A DNA stretch of 64,000 bases from Allium sativum (GCA_030737875.1 CM060915.1:571252577-571316576), one strand, 5' to 3'. Positions 45,412-57,974 are shown, numbered from the stretch's first letter. Translations and numbers: made by a program. Notes: a model not told the origin generated them from the sequence alone.

Positions 45412-47373
45412 ATGGCTGAGGATCTTGCCATCCCGGATGGAGTAAACGTACCACTCTGGTATAGGAGGCTTCTAGAAGCTAGGGCGGCAGCCGGCCCCGC
45501 AAACCCTACTCCCACTCCTCCTCCTGTAGTTGAGAATCCTCCCCCTAATGTCCCTCCTCCGGTGGTTCCTGCTCCTCCTCCTCCAGTAGCTAATATTCCT
45601 CCTCCCGTTGCTAATGTTCCTCCTCCTCCTGTTGCTGAGGCTCCTCTTCCTCCTCCTCCCCCTCAGCATCCTCAGGTTGAGTTCACGAAGGTTTGTAAAG
45701 ACTTCAAGGCGATGGGAGGCAAGAATTTCCTAGGCACGGAATCTTTTGTTGAAGCTAGGAATTGGCTGAAAGACACTGAGGACTTGTTTGCTATCTTTGG
45801 GATTGATGACGAGAGGAAGATCTTATTGACAGTGTGGCTTTTGAAGGACGAAGCAGCCTATTGGTGGGAGGTCACCAATGGGACGAGGCCCGTTGAGACT
45901 TGGGCCGATTTGAGGGCTAGATTTGTGGCCAAGTTTCTATCTTCTGCTGAGGCGAATTTACAGATGGAGAAGTTCATTGCATTAAAGCAAGGTGATATGT
46001 CTGTCAAGGAGTATGTGAACAAGTTTAATCAGCTGGCCCGTTTTGGTTTGGATATGGTGAACACTCCTGAGAAGAAGGCTCTTCGATTTGCTAGAGGGTT
46101 GAATGAGCCACTGCAGGGTTTGGCGATGTCACATATTCCGCATGGGGCTACTTTTGAGAGTTTGGTCAATATGGCTATACTTCAGGGAGATGGAAAGAAA
46201 GAGATCAAGTCGAGTGATAATCAAGCAAAGAAGACTGATTCTCAGGGTAAAGGCAATCAAGGTGGTCAAAGCAGTCAGGGGAATCAGAGCAAGAACAAGA
46301 AGGGGAACAACAACAAAGGCAAGGGAAAGTGCAATTACTGTGGTGTGCCTGGACACTTTGCTAAGGATTGTAGGAAGAAGAAAAGGAAGCTTAGTGGTGG
46401 ATGTTTTTCCAGTGGTGAGACTGGACACTTCAGCAAGGAATGCCCAAAGAAGAAAGGACAGGCTGGACCTTCAAGAGGGCAAGTTCATGCTCTCAATACC
46501 GCTCCAGTTCCCGATCGAGGTAGTGTTTCTGTTGAGAACCTTGTTTATGTTTCTGATCTTCCAGTTCGTACCTTGTTTGATTCTGGTGCATCACATAGTT
46601 TTATTTCATCTGATCTTGTTGATAGCTTGCACCTTAGTACTAGCTTAGTGGATGATCCCGTTTGTGTTTCGAATCCCGTTGGGGGTTCTGCTCATCTATC
46701 TATGATATGTGAGGATCTGAGGATCTCTATACTCAGTGTAGAGTTCTTGTGTAGTTCATATGTTCTTGGTTTCAGGGGATACGGATTGATATTGGGCATG
46801 GATTGGCTGTCCCGATATGGAGCCATTCTTGATTGTGAGCATAGGGTTATGAGGCTTGTGACTCGCCTTGGCAACACCTTAGAGATTTCATGCAATCCGA
46901 AGGATCCCGTCATGTTGTGCTACCTTGAATCTCTCGACTCGTCAGAGGAAGCCCTTCAGTCTGTAAGGGTGGTCCGAGATTATCCAGATGTTTTTGAAGA
47001 AGTTAAGGGGTTGCCCCCTAAACGAGAGATTGATTTTCGCATTTATCTGGTGGATAATGCTAAGCCTGTTTCTTTGCCCGTTCGGCACATGGCTCCACGT
47101 GAGAGACGGGAGCTGAGCAAGCAAGTGAAAGAGTTGCTTGAAAAGAACTTCATCAGACGAAGTATATCCGAATGGGGAGCGCCTGTGGTGTTTGCTACTA
47201 AGGCAGATGGTTCTCTTCGACTTTGTGTGGATTATAGAGAGTTGAATAAGCTGACTAAGAAGAACAGACACCCATTGATGATCTTTTTGACCAGCTTGTT
47301 GGTGCTTCTGTTTTCTCTCAGCTTGATCTTGCTACTGGATTTCATCAGCTCAGAGTGGCTGAAGATAGTATAG
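45412..47373 (+). pseudogene. element 3 Gag, protease and RT start
   Basis: Starts [20 protein letters not shown], then a Pro-rich stretch (31-88), the Gag core (about 90-255, '[10 protein letters not shown]', '[20 protein letters not shown]'), a Gln/Asn/Lys-rich linker and two zinc knuckles. Knuckle 1 is intact (C307, C310, H315, C320). Knuckle 2 has Ser334 in place of the second Cys ([14 protein letters not shown]). The protease active site is Asp390 ([10 protein letters not shown]) and '[15 protein letters not shown]' follows. RT begins normally ('[18 protein letters not shown]') but after about residue 621 ('KKNRHPL') a deletion, apparently 10 bp, changes frame. The ATG directly follows a 'cttcgtttcag' acceptor-like site. 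Confidence 0.95.
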
Positions 47374-49886
47374 ACAAGACTGCATTCAAAACTCCAGATG
47401 GATTCTTTGAATGGCTTGTTATGCCGTTCGGTTTGACGAATGCACCCGCGTATTTCGTGGACTTGATGAGTAGGGTGTTTCGGGAGTTCTTTAACAAGTT
47501 TGTCGTGGTCTTTGTGGATGATATTCTGATCTTCTCCAAGGATGAAGAAGAGCACGCGAGGCATCTTGTAGAGGTGATGGATACGCTTAGAGCGCATCAG
47601 TTAAAGGCCAAGTTCTCCAAGTGTCACTTTTGGAGAAGGGAAGTTAGATTCCTTGGGCATATCGTATCCAAGCAAGGCTTAGCGGTGGATCCCGCTAAGG
47701 TGGTTGCAGTTCAGGATTGGAAGACTCCAAGGAATGCAACCGAGGTGAGAAGTTTTCTAGGTCTTGCGGGGTTTTACTGGAAGTTCATCAAGGACTTCGC
47801 GAAGATATCCGCTCCTCTTACTAAGTTGACGAAAAAGAACTTAGTTTTTGCTTGGGATATGGACTGTGAGCTTGCTTTTCAAAGACTCAAGAGAGCCCTT
47901 ACCTCAGCACCAGTTCTAGCTCTACCCGATGGTGGTAAGATGTTTACCGTGTACACTGATGCTTGTGGCACGGGATTGGGCGCCGTTCTGATGCAAGAAG
48001 GCAGAGTTATATGTTTTGGGGGTAGGCAACTTAAGGTGCATGAGAAGAATTATCCCACTCATGATCTGGAGCTGGCAGCGATAGTATATGCACTCAAGGC
48101 TTGGCGTCATTATCTTCTGGGAGAGAGATTTGAGCTGTATACCGATCATAAGTCTTTGAAGTATCTCTTTTCGCAGAAGGATCTGAACTTGAGGCAGCAA
48201 AGATGGATGGAATTCTTGGCGTCCTATGATTTTGATATAGCCTATACCCCTGGCAAGGGGAATGTTGTAGCGGATGCGTTGAGTAGAAAAGGGTTGACAC
48301 TAAGTCCTCTATTTGTTGAGATGAAGAATTTAGAGTTCTTGGCAACCTTTGATTTTTCTTTGACAGTTGAGTCGATGACCGGTTCTCTAGCATCTCTAGA
48401 GCTCAGGCCTACCCTTCTGGATCAAGTTGGGGCTTCGCAGAAGGAAGACCCTCAGATAATTGAGATCATGGATAAGCTGATTCGAGGGGAGACATCTAGT
48501 CACCTTGCTCGATATTCTATAGATGATAAGGGTTGGCTGAGGAGAGACGGAAGGCTTTGTGTTCCGATGGTAGAAGACTTGGTGAGGAAAGTTCTTGATG
48601 AAGCACATCGCTCCAAGTTGACTATACATCCGGGTGGAGATAAGATGTATAAGGATATGAAGCGCATTTTCTTCTGGCCTGGAATGAAGAAGGATGTGGC
48701 AGAGTTTGTCTCTAGATGTGTTGTTTGTCAGAGAGTAAAAGCCGAGTCAAAGAAGCCCGGTGGGCTGTTGCATCCTCTAGAGGTCCCGCTATGGAAGTGG
48801 GAGAGTATTTCTATGGACTTTATTGATGGGCTTCCAAGGTCAAGGAAAGGGAATACGAGCATATGGGTCATTGTAGATAGGCTTACGAAGAGTGCTCATT
48901 TCATTCCAGTGAAGAGCAAAAGGACCGCATCTGGACTAGCATCAGTATATCTTCGTGAGATAGTACGACTACATGGAGTCCCTTCCAGCATAGTCAGTGA
49001 CCGAGACCCCATCTTTACTAGTCAGTTCTGGAACAGTTTGCAGGAAGCTATGGGCACGAGGTTGAACCTGAGTACGGCCTATCACCCACAGACGGACGGT
49101 CAGACAGAAAGGGTGAATAGGGTACTTGAGGACTTGTTGAGGCTTTGCATTCTGGATTTTGGTGGTACTTGGGAAGACCATCTTCCTCTGGTTGAGTTTG
49201 CATATAATAACAGTTATCAGGCAAGCATAGGGATGGCACCATTTGAAGCTTTATATGGGAGGCCGTGCAAGTCGCCTACATGTTGGTGGGAGACTACAGA
49301 GAAGCTCATACTTGGGCCTGACATGGTCAGAGATACGTCCGAGAAGATCGAGTTGATTCGGAGACGAATGAAAGCGGCCCAAGACCGACAGAAATCCTAT
49401 GCTGATAAGCGAAGATCCGATTTGGAGTTTGATGTTGGGGATATAGTTTTCGTAAAGGTTTCTCCTTTGCGGAATGTAGTCCGATTTGGAGCTGTTGGGA
49501 AGTTAGTCCCGAGATTTGTTGGACCCTTCCCTATCATAGAGAGAATTGGGAAGATGGCTTATAAAGTGCAGTTGCCCGAGAAGCTGTCCGGAGTGCATAA
49601 TGTCTTTCATGTCTCGCATCTCCGAAAGTGCCTACATGAGTCCGCTGAGGTGGTTGAACCTAGCATTCTTGAAGATGTGGAAGTAGAGAGAGAGGCAACT
49701 TTGAGGAGAGCTCCGATTCGTATCTTGGGGACGGAAACCAAGAAGCTAAGGAATCGAGAGGTCAAGCTGGTGAAGGTTCAATGGGGTGAAGCCGAAGAAG
49801 ACGCAACTTGGGAAACCGAGGAGAAGAAGCGTGGGCTTTATCCATTCCTTTTTGAGGGTACACTCTCAATCTCTTTCCTTTGTTAG
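47355..49886 (+). pseudogene. element 3 RT (rest), RNase H, integrase and chromodomain
   Basis: Continues RT with '[16 protein letters not shown]' and active site FVDD at 53-56. RNase H residues are Asp202, Glu239, Asp264 and Asp307. Integrase zinc module: His418, His425, Cys455, Cys458, complete. Catalytic triad: Asp488, Asp549, Glu585 (35 residues between the last two). The GPF region is at about 720-726 (VGPFPII). A chromodomain-like tail at about 803-832 ([20 protein letters not shown]) supports chromovirus membership; such domains steer integration into heterochromatin. The first ATG here is not a real start: this is the same polyprotein after the frame change. Confidence 0.95.
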
Positions 49887-50419
49887 TATATCTTTCTCTT
49901 TGCTATCCATGTTTATCTAGTTATCATGCTAATCTTGTCATGAGAACCTTAGGTAGAAACCCTTTGGATGAAACATGTGTTTGAGACATGTTATGTTTGA
50001 TGGTTGCAAGTGGTTGCAAGTGTTTGCAAGTGGTTACTCGTGGATGCATGATACACATTAGGCACTAGATCGGCTCACACACTCCTCATATTGCATGTGC
50101 ATGAGTGTTTATGCTTATTCTTGGATGAAATTTGTATGCCATCACATGGATGTTGCATATGGATGTATGATTGAGCACGCATGTAGACATTATACATTAT
50201 GTTAGGGATTTGCATACATATGGATACATTTCACTAACATATTTTGCATTGACCCTTGCATTAGATAAGTACATATACACACACTTTTGCATATGTTCAT
50301 ACAGCATTTAGAATCTTTTAAGGACAATGATTGCTCGTGGATGATGCTTTGAGTAGATGGATGATTGGATGGTAGGATACGTTCTTCCTAACTTGAAGAT
50401 TTCGGGGACGAAATCCTTT
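49887..50419 (+). other. 3' leader of element 3
   Basis: Non-coding. Contains 'gatggttgcaagtggttgca' and 'aggcactagatcggctca', shared with 58512-58580 in element 4, plus repeated 'gcat' and 'catatg' motifs and 'aacttgaagatttcggggac' just before the PPT. Confidence 0.7.
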
Positions 50420-50432
50420 AAGGAGGGGAGAA
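50420..50432 (+). promoter_or_regulatory. polypurine tract, element 3
   Basis: AAGGAGGGGAGAA directly before TGTAAC. Nearly the same as in element 4. Confidence 0.93.
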
Positions 50433-53295
50433 TGTAACAACCCGTATTTTCAATAAACTGTTATAACATAAATCGAGGCAGAATTTAATTCAAAAATATG
50501 AATCAAGGGAAACGGGCTATGTCATTGCGTTCGTCTCGGGAAAATACGCGAAATAGAGTCCGAGTTTTCGAAAATCGGAGTCCGTATGACCCAGTTGAGG
50601 CCCATTGAAGTTTTCAGAAATTTCCATAGTAAAAATAGATTTAAATTTTAAATTAAAAACAAGGATTAGGGCTAACTGGCGTTAGGCGGGAAAACTCCCG
50701 CCAGGACCCCCATGTCGACAGGCATGTCGACAGGGTCCCCAGGGTGTCGACAGCCCTGTCGACACGGGGTGGCCAGGCAGTTTTGCCTGGCGCACCATTT
50801 TGGGTTTTGGTCTGGTCTTGTGGCTTGGTTCTAGAGAATTCCGAAATCTGACGGGCCTAAACTAACCTAGGGCTAATCCTAGGGCTAAAAACACTCTAAT
50901 CTTCTATAAATAAGCCCCTAATCCTACCCTAAACCCTCATTATTCATTCTAGCAACCAAACTATGTCAAATTGAATTCTCAAATGGCCTCCACCTAAAAA
51001 CCCTAGCCTCCACCCTCTTCAAAAATCATTCCTATGAAGATTTTGATGTTCATACAAGCATTTCTAAGTTGTATGAATGATCATTAGCTTGCATACATCA
51101 TCAAGTTGCAAGCTTTATTTGCTAAGCTAGAGTTTTTGGGATTTTTGTTAATTGGAGCTTTGTTTTGGGTTTTTATATGCTTGCATAAAAGGGCTTCTCA
51201 ATCTTTATTAGTAGATTTGTGTCTTCATAATATTTGTAAGCCCTCTTACCTTCATTTTAGAAACTCTAAAGTTAATATGTGATGAAAGTTGGGATTTATG
51301 CATGCTTAATAAGTTATGCATGCTTATGCGAGTTCACTATGCTATGTTATGCATGTTTAATGAGTTATGCATGCTTATGTGAGTTCACTATGCTATGTTA
51401 CACATGTTTGATAAGTTATGCATGTTAATGCAAGTTCACTAAGCCATGATTTGCAAGTTTAACAAGTTATGCATGTTTATGCAAGTTCACTATGCCATGA
51501 TTTGTAAGTTTAACAAGTTATGCATGTTTATGCAAGTTCACTATGCCATGATTTGTAAGTTTAACAAGTTATGCATGTTTATGCAAGTTCACTATGCTAA
51601 GTTATGCAAGTCCAACATATTATGCATGTTTATTATGATATGTAAGATTCATCATGTATGTTGTGCCAAGTTCCCTCTTTCTATCCTTTATGCGTTATAA
51701 CGAATATGTAAGCGATAGAATGACGTTGGGAGGGTTTGGGTAAAACTTAAAATACATGAAAATATAAGATTGGGAATTTACCTATTAAGTTAGGTCTACC
51801 CCTTGGGAATTTACCTATTAAGTTAGGTCTACCCAAGTATTTGTTAAACTTGTAATTATGTTTTGAAATTAAAGTGGACATGACACTTAGGAAACATAAG
51901 TGTGGCCAACTCGAGGTTGGGTTGAGTTTGTAGCGTAAACCTACCCGGAACCGACCGGCTTAACTAGTTGCTACAAACAATAGGACCCAATGTGAGAAGT
52001 TGGTCATGTGTACCTTGGACCCGAGGTTAGACCAAGTTGTGGTGTAAAGCTACCCGGACCCGCCCGGCTTAACTAGTGACCGCAACAAAGTCTAATGTGA
52101 GAGGTTAAGGCACAATTAAATTAATTAATGCCTCATGATTAGGGTTAAGTCATGGCCCACTAATACTTAACCAATTTTGGGGATACGAGGGATTAAATGG
52201 GGTTAAGTGGTGAACTGTTGGTTACACTTAACTAATTTAATCCATGATTAGTGAGGGGTTAAACCACACTTAACCCTCTTAGAAAACCCTAGCAACGTGG
52301 TCTGTTCCAGCAGTAATCCCAGTTTGGTATCATTCACAACCCTAGAGGCTAGGCTAGGGCGGGGCACGATTACTGGACTGATGTAAGCGACCAAAGCGAC
52401 GGATGAGTGGTACAACGGTGTGGGTCCAGGCGGGCTACGGACGTGCACGTAGTCCGGTGTTGGACAAACTCGAGGCACGGGTACCAGTAGGTTTAGACTG
52501 TGCATTATTGCTTAGGTGTCTGGGGTAGACACCCGAGGGCTTGATACACCCGAAGGTGGACCCAGCACAGTCTGACTACAACAATATGTGGGCCGTATGG
52601 ACACCAACACTTGACGTGTTAGGTTTATAGGGAGCCGATCGACTAGACCGTTGGGCTGGGCCTTGTATTAAGGTCACCTCATGCTATTGGGCCAAAGTTT
52701 GGGCTGAGGGATCAATACCTGTTATGTTAGTTTGCTAGTACACTGTGGTGCAAAGCCTAATCTTCCTTATGTGATGACACCTTTATCTATTGCCAGTATG
52801 TTCATCTCAGTTTCCATCATGATGTTAACTTTATTAGTTTATAGACTGATCGTAGTAGGGCTTACCAGTCTTTTTGACTGACCTGTTTTCTTTCGCTTCT
52901 TTTCTTCCGTTTCCCCCCCCCCCAGGTTCTCAGGGAGGGAACAGTGGTGCTTAGCTTGGATCGCTTGCTTGTTTGCTGGATAGCTCATGTATGTCTGGAC
53001 ATTGAGCTCGCTATGGTTTATCATCTTTATTTTGGGGATAGCACTATGTATTTCAGTATTTCTGTTTATGATGTACTAGACATGTTTGTTTTGGCAGTTG
53101 ACTTTATGATGTACTAGACTTGTTTTGAGATGGTTTGAGATATTCCGCTGTTTTATTCTCACTTACTCTGTTTTACATATATATTTATGTTCTTGTTCTG
53201 CCTTGATATATCATTATGCATGCTTACCCAGTTCTAACGCCCCCCAGAAGCTAGTGCCCCCAAAAGAGTGACCCTAGTGGAGGTGGGGTGTTACA
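50433..53295 (+). repeat. element 3, 3' LTR
   Basis: 2,863 bp; TATA box at 50905-50912, hairpin cluster at 50685-50791, pyrimidine tract and AG at 52924-52925. Ends at 53295 before the catca duplication. Confidence 0.97.
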
Positions 53296-53300
53296 CATCA

Positions 53301-53571
53301 CATAGCATCAACCATTACAAATCATATATCATCAGTGTACCTACGTGTCATATGAAAATCGTGTCATATATGAAAATGTACATATTAAACAAACAATTTC
53401 TACTGGCAGCCCTATACATTTCATAACAGTTTATTTGTGTTGATCTAACAACCATGAAATAATGTAGGTCAAGTGTGGGATAAACTCACCTTTTGTGGCA
53501 CAGAAATGGAGACCGCAAATGGATGGACACTGACTGAGATGACTACATTCAAGCACGATTCAAAAGAGATT
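53301..53571. other. short unassigned stretch between elements 3 and 4
   Basis: AT-rich continuation of the target of element 3 ('catagcatcaaccattacaa'). It contains 'gtgggataaactcacctttt', a phrase often found in LTR interiors. No gene. Confidence 0.4.
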
Positions 53572-56500
53572 TGTAACACCCCGTATTTTCTATGAACATA
53601 AAAATAACAAAACAAACCATACTTAATTTTTAAATGAAGAATTAAAGGAAACGGGTTACGCCATTGCGTTCGTCTCGGAATTCTGCTTGAGATAGAGTTC
53701 GAGTTTGCGTAAATCGGACTCCGTATGAAGAAGTTATGGCCTTCAGAAGTTTCAGAAAATTTAAATAAATTAAAACAGCTCAGATTTAAGTTCGAAATTC
53801 AAATTACACAACCGGGCTGGGCGGGAAATTTCCTGCCCAGGACCCAGGTCAACCAGGGGGTCGACCTGGGTTACATAGGTCGACCAGGGGGTCGAGCTCC
53901 TCTCTATTTCCAGATCCGAGGACTGGTTCATTTTTCTGCATTTGGACGCCCGTTCTGACCAGATTCGTTGATCCCTATGTTATTTAAACACCCCCAAACC
54001 CCACTCTTTCTCCACACCAAACCATTGTAACGCTATGTTGCTTCAGTTCTAATTAAAATAAATTAATGGCGTCTCTACTCTGCTGAAATCTAAGCTAGAA
54101 GCAGTGCATCTTCTTCTTCCAATCTGAATAGGATTAAAAGAGAACAACTACAACGCTTTTTCTTTTAGAATCCAACCAAGGTGAGTACAGTTATTTTCAG
54201 ATATGAAATTTAATTATGATCTTCACATGGTTATAAATCTGAATTTGAGATTAGGCATATTCTTTTTCATCAGATCTGTTTTTCTGTGTAGATCAATCTT
54301 ATTAATATTATAGTAACTATTCTGTATCTCTTCCTTCCTTCTGTTCTATAGCCAGGTTACCACGAGCCTGAGCCAAATCTCATTAGAGATTGACGCACGA
54401 ACGCTAAATTTCGGGAAAATAGTGAATGATGCATAATTAGACATGACTGATTTGAGAAAAGAACATATGTTGTAATTTAAGATTTAGATCTGGGCATACT
54501 ATATATGATAGTCTGTGATTTGGAAGAAGGGGAATTATTGTGTACATGACTTAGGCACAAAGATCTATATTATAATAGGATAACTATTAAATGTGAATAC
54601 GCCTAAATGGGGATTTTGAATATTTGGTTTACGCTGAAATCAAAGGCTATAATTTGGCATAATTCGTATTGTATATCATGATTTGGAGTTTTTGGAGGAT
54701 ATTCTGTACTGTGTAAATTTAACTAAAATTTGGGGCATATGTGATATTTTGAATTATGACCATAATTTGGGCATGTAAAATTAGACTTAATTTTATGATT
54801 AGGCGAGGCATGTCAATGGAATTTTAAGAGATGATTAAATCTGTTAAATTGCCTAATCTGCTAAATCTGTTGAAACTGAATACGGTAATTTGGGTATGAA
54901 AATCTGTAGGCTCGATCTAAAATTGAGCAAAAAAAGTTAATAAAACTTTGAATAATCAGCTGTAACTTGTAAAGAAGTTAAATTTGTTGAATTGCCATAA
55001 TTAGTCTAGTATTGGCATAATCTATGAATGAATACTTTAGATAAAAATAAGAATGCTGAGACATGAGGTTAGACCCTGTTTGTGGTGGAAGCCTGGCCGG
55101 ACCCAACCGGCTTAACCAGCAACCGCAAACTGTCAGTCTAATGTGAGAGGTCATAGGCATAACTAAAAGATGCTTAGACATGAGGTTAGGTCTGGCTTAC
55201 GGCAGAAGTCTGCCCGGAACCGCCCGGCACATCCAGCAGCCACAAGCTACCGACCTAATGTGAGAGGTCTGTGCATTAGTAATTAATTAATGCAAATCTA
55301 GGATAAATATGATGCCTAAAACATGTTGGGTGGATAAGGTTAAATCAACTGGGCGGATGAATCTAATAAACCCGTTCCGTACATCTGTAGGCCCAATACA
55401 AGGTTAGGTGAAACAATCTGTAAGTCTGTTAATCTGTATATCTGATCCGTTAGTCTGTAAACTTGTTATCATGTATGTCTGATCTGAGAACTAGTTAATC
55501 TGAACTTTGTACATCTAAAATCTGTAAGCAAGTTAATCTGAAATCTGTTAGTCTGGGGACACAAGGTTAGGAAGGGAAATTACTTGTGTCATCTGTTGTG
55601 TGGGACTCATATTAGTCAGTAACCCTTTTCTGGTATCAAAACTATGACCCAACACTAGGAGGGGTCCGGGGCATGCTTACTGAACTAATTGTAAGAGGTT
55701 CACTCTGATAATGGCGAGGGGTGTCGATGGCGCATTCCAACCGGGTCATGTGCGTGCATGGATCCAGTCTGCTCTGAGGATGTAAGACATCGTGACATCT
55801 GTAAATAGGTCTGTGTCTATAGGTTGCCACTTTAAAGAATGATACACCCTTCTGTAGGGCCGAGAAAGGGTATTTATGTATTAGGGAGTCGATCGCTTGG
55901 GGTTAGAATTTAGGGTAAACCTAGTTCTGTCTATTTCTGTACCGTCTGTTTTTGTTGGGTTGGTAAAGGCCCATTAGTTAGGGTGGTAAAGGCCCATTAT
56001 TAGTATTTTGTTTCTGTACTGTTTGTTTCGGTTGGGGCGGTAAAGGCCCATTAGCTGGGTGGTAAAGGCCCATTATTAGCATTTTGTTTCTATACCTTCT
56101 GTCTCTGTTGGGGTGGTAAAGGCCCATTACTAGCATTCTGTTTCTGTAGAGATTATTCTGTTTCCGTTTCTATTTCAGTTTAGACATTAGGATAAAACCC
56201 TAATCCTATTATACTAAGTATTAGTGCAGAGAAGTAAGATATAGGTAAGAAGCATATCCTGGTCTATATCATTCTGTTTCTTCTGTTTAACTTAAGTATA
56301 CCTGCTAGTCCTGTTGCTGTAATCTCTCATCCAGCTTTATTTACATGTCATAATACTACTATCTGTTTATATGCTGAAAGTCACTGGACTCGCCAGACTT
56401 TATGTCTGACCTTGTTTGTTTTCGCCTCTTTTTCTTTCTGTTCCCCCTCCCCTAGGTGCTCAGGGTGGAAACATATGAGCTTGATTCAGATTCTCTCTGC

Positions 56501-56814
56501 TTGAAGTGCTTGATGTATTGCTTGACTTTGACTCTACCTTCTTATGGCAGTTTATGTTGGGGATTATGGTTTTAAAATTATGCATTCTGAAGGATTTTGG
56601 TATAAGACTGATACTTGTGTACTTGGGTTTTGGTATTGTGATTTTGAAGGATGTGACCAAACTTATTTCTGTTTCTGCTGTAATAAAGTTGTAAAATTTT
56701 CAAGTACTACTTTATGTATCTGTCTTGTAATATTCTGTTCTGTTTACTTATAATGCTTCATGGAAGTTAATGCATTCCCTTTGTGAATGACATTAACGGA
56801 CATGGGGTGTTACA
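53572..56814 (+). repeat. element 4, 5' LTR
   Basis: TGTAACACCCCG to GGGTGTTACA, 3,243 bp. TATTTAAA at 53981-53988. U3 holds inverted repeats at 53817-53871. Consensus donor AAG|GTGAGT at 54180/54181. Several copies of 'ggtaaaggcccatta' at about 55960-56130 and a pyrimidine tract ending in AG at 56454-56455. Confidence 0.93.
53817..53871. promoter_or_regulatory. hairpin pair in U3 of element 4
   Basis: A 24-bp palindrome centred on GGGAAATTTCC (53817-53840, one mismatch here, perfect at 59226-59249 in the right LTR) followed by ACCCAGGTC (53842-53850) pairing with GACCTGGGT (53863-53871). Same relative position as the element 3 cluster, with different sequence. Confidence 0.85.
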
Positions 56815-56816
56815 CT

Positions 56817-56827
56817 TGGTATCAGAG
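56817..56827 (+). promoter_or_regulatory. primer-binding site (initiator Met tRNA), element 4
   Basis: TGGTATCAGAG, two bases after the LTR end; the next base (A for C) departs from the full 12-base match. Confidence 0.93.
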
Positions 56828-56994
56828 ATGAAGGTTACCAGATTTGATAAAAAAAAATTGAAAACTATTTTAAAAAAGGTTTTAAAAAGGAAGTATTTTC
56901 AAAAGTAAAGTTTATTTTGAAAATCATAATCCCCAAAAGCCATATATCTGTTTTTCGATTGTCCGTTTTGAATCTCTTCCTTTTTCTTTTCAGC

Positions 56995-57909
56995 ATGTCT
57001 GGGGTACCTGAGATACCCGAGGGCATACCGATACCAACCTGGTTTAGAAGGTATCTGGAGGCTAGGGCCACTGCCACAGGCACAACAGATGTTCCTCCTC
57101 TCCCATCTACAGCCGCTCCTCCTCCTCCCCCTCCCCGCGTTGATGCTTTTTCGAAGATATGCAAAGACTTTTGGGCAATGGGCGGGAAACCTTTTCACGA
57201 GTCAGAGACGTTTGTTGAAGCTCAAAATGGGCTTAAGGAGGTGGAAGATTTGTTTGGTATCTTCGAGATAGAAGATGGAAGGAAGGTCCAATTAGCTGCT
57301 TGGTTAATGAAGGACGAAGCCTCGTTTTGGTGGGAGGTCACGAATGGAGACGGTCCAGTGGAGACATGGATGGACTTCAGGCATAGGTCCGAGATGAAAT
57401 TTCTCTCACGAGCAAAAGAGAATTTATACATGTAGAGGTTCTCGGCGTTGAAGCAGGGGAATTTATCAGTAAAGGAGTACATTAACAAGTTCAATCAGTT
57501 GGCCAGATTTGGCTTAGACTTGGTGAACACACCTGAAAAGAAGGCTCTGAGATTCGTTAAAGGTTTGAATGAGCCGCTACATGGGTTGGCTATGACCCAC
57601 ATTCCTATGAGGGCTACCTTCGAGAAATTGGTCGACATGGCATTAATGCATGAAGAGGAAGCCAAAAGAGAGAAAAAAGAGGAAAAGCTCGAAGAACCAC
57701 AGAACAAGAAAGCGTGGCCCAAAAAGGAAACACAAAAGAAGGATGAAAAGTCTGAAGATAAGAAGGGGAAAAAGTGCTTTTCTTGTGGAAGCTTGACTCA
57801 TCTGAACAAGGACTGCAGAAAGAGGAAGGGCACTTGCTTCAACTGTGGTGAGATGGGACACTTCACTAGGGACTGTCCGAAGAAACGAGGGCAAGGGAAG
57901 AGGACATGA
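56995..57909 (+). pseudogene. element 4 Gag
   Basis: MSGVPEIPEGIPIPTWFRRY at 56995, placed after a 'tttttcttttcag' acceptor-like tract. It has a short Pro-rich stretch, the Gag core ('KICKDFWAMGGKPF', 'KDEASFWWEVTNG') and a TAG at 57433-57435, at the position where element 3 has a Glu codon. The same frame continues through '[20 protein letters not shown]' to a Lys/Glu-rich linker and two complete zinc knuckles (CFSCGSLTHLNKDC, CFNCGEMGHFTRDC). Apart from the single stop, Gag is whole. It ends at TGA 57907-57909, where protease should begin. Confidence 0.9.
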
Positions 57910-57974
57910 CCTATATCTGAAGGGCAGGCGAATGCTCACATGGCTGGTGGATAGGAAGAGATATGAAAATTTCT

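Larger units (their letters stand above)
42356..53295 (+). mobile_element. element 3: young, nearly intact chromovirus (Tekay/Del type)
   Basis: 10.94 kb flanked by catca (42351-42355, 53296-53300). LTRs are 2,861 bp (42356-45216) and 2,863 bp (50433-53295); I count roughly 15-20 differences by eye, so insertion was recent. The order is PBS, Gag-protease-RT start, the rest of RT, RNase H, integrase, chromodomain, a 3' leader of about 0.5 kb, PPT. A small deletion in RT splits the polyprotein into two frames and one zinc knuckle has lost a Cys, so this copy is probably not autonomous. Confidence 0.97.

Noticed and set aside
57643..57939. 98-codon hydrophobic frame on the minus strand
   Set aside because: Reverse complement of the Lys/Glu-rich Gag linker (AAG/GAA codons read as Phe/Leu), not a membrane protein.
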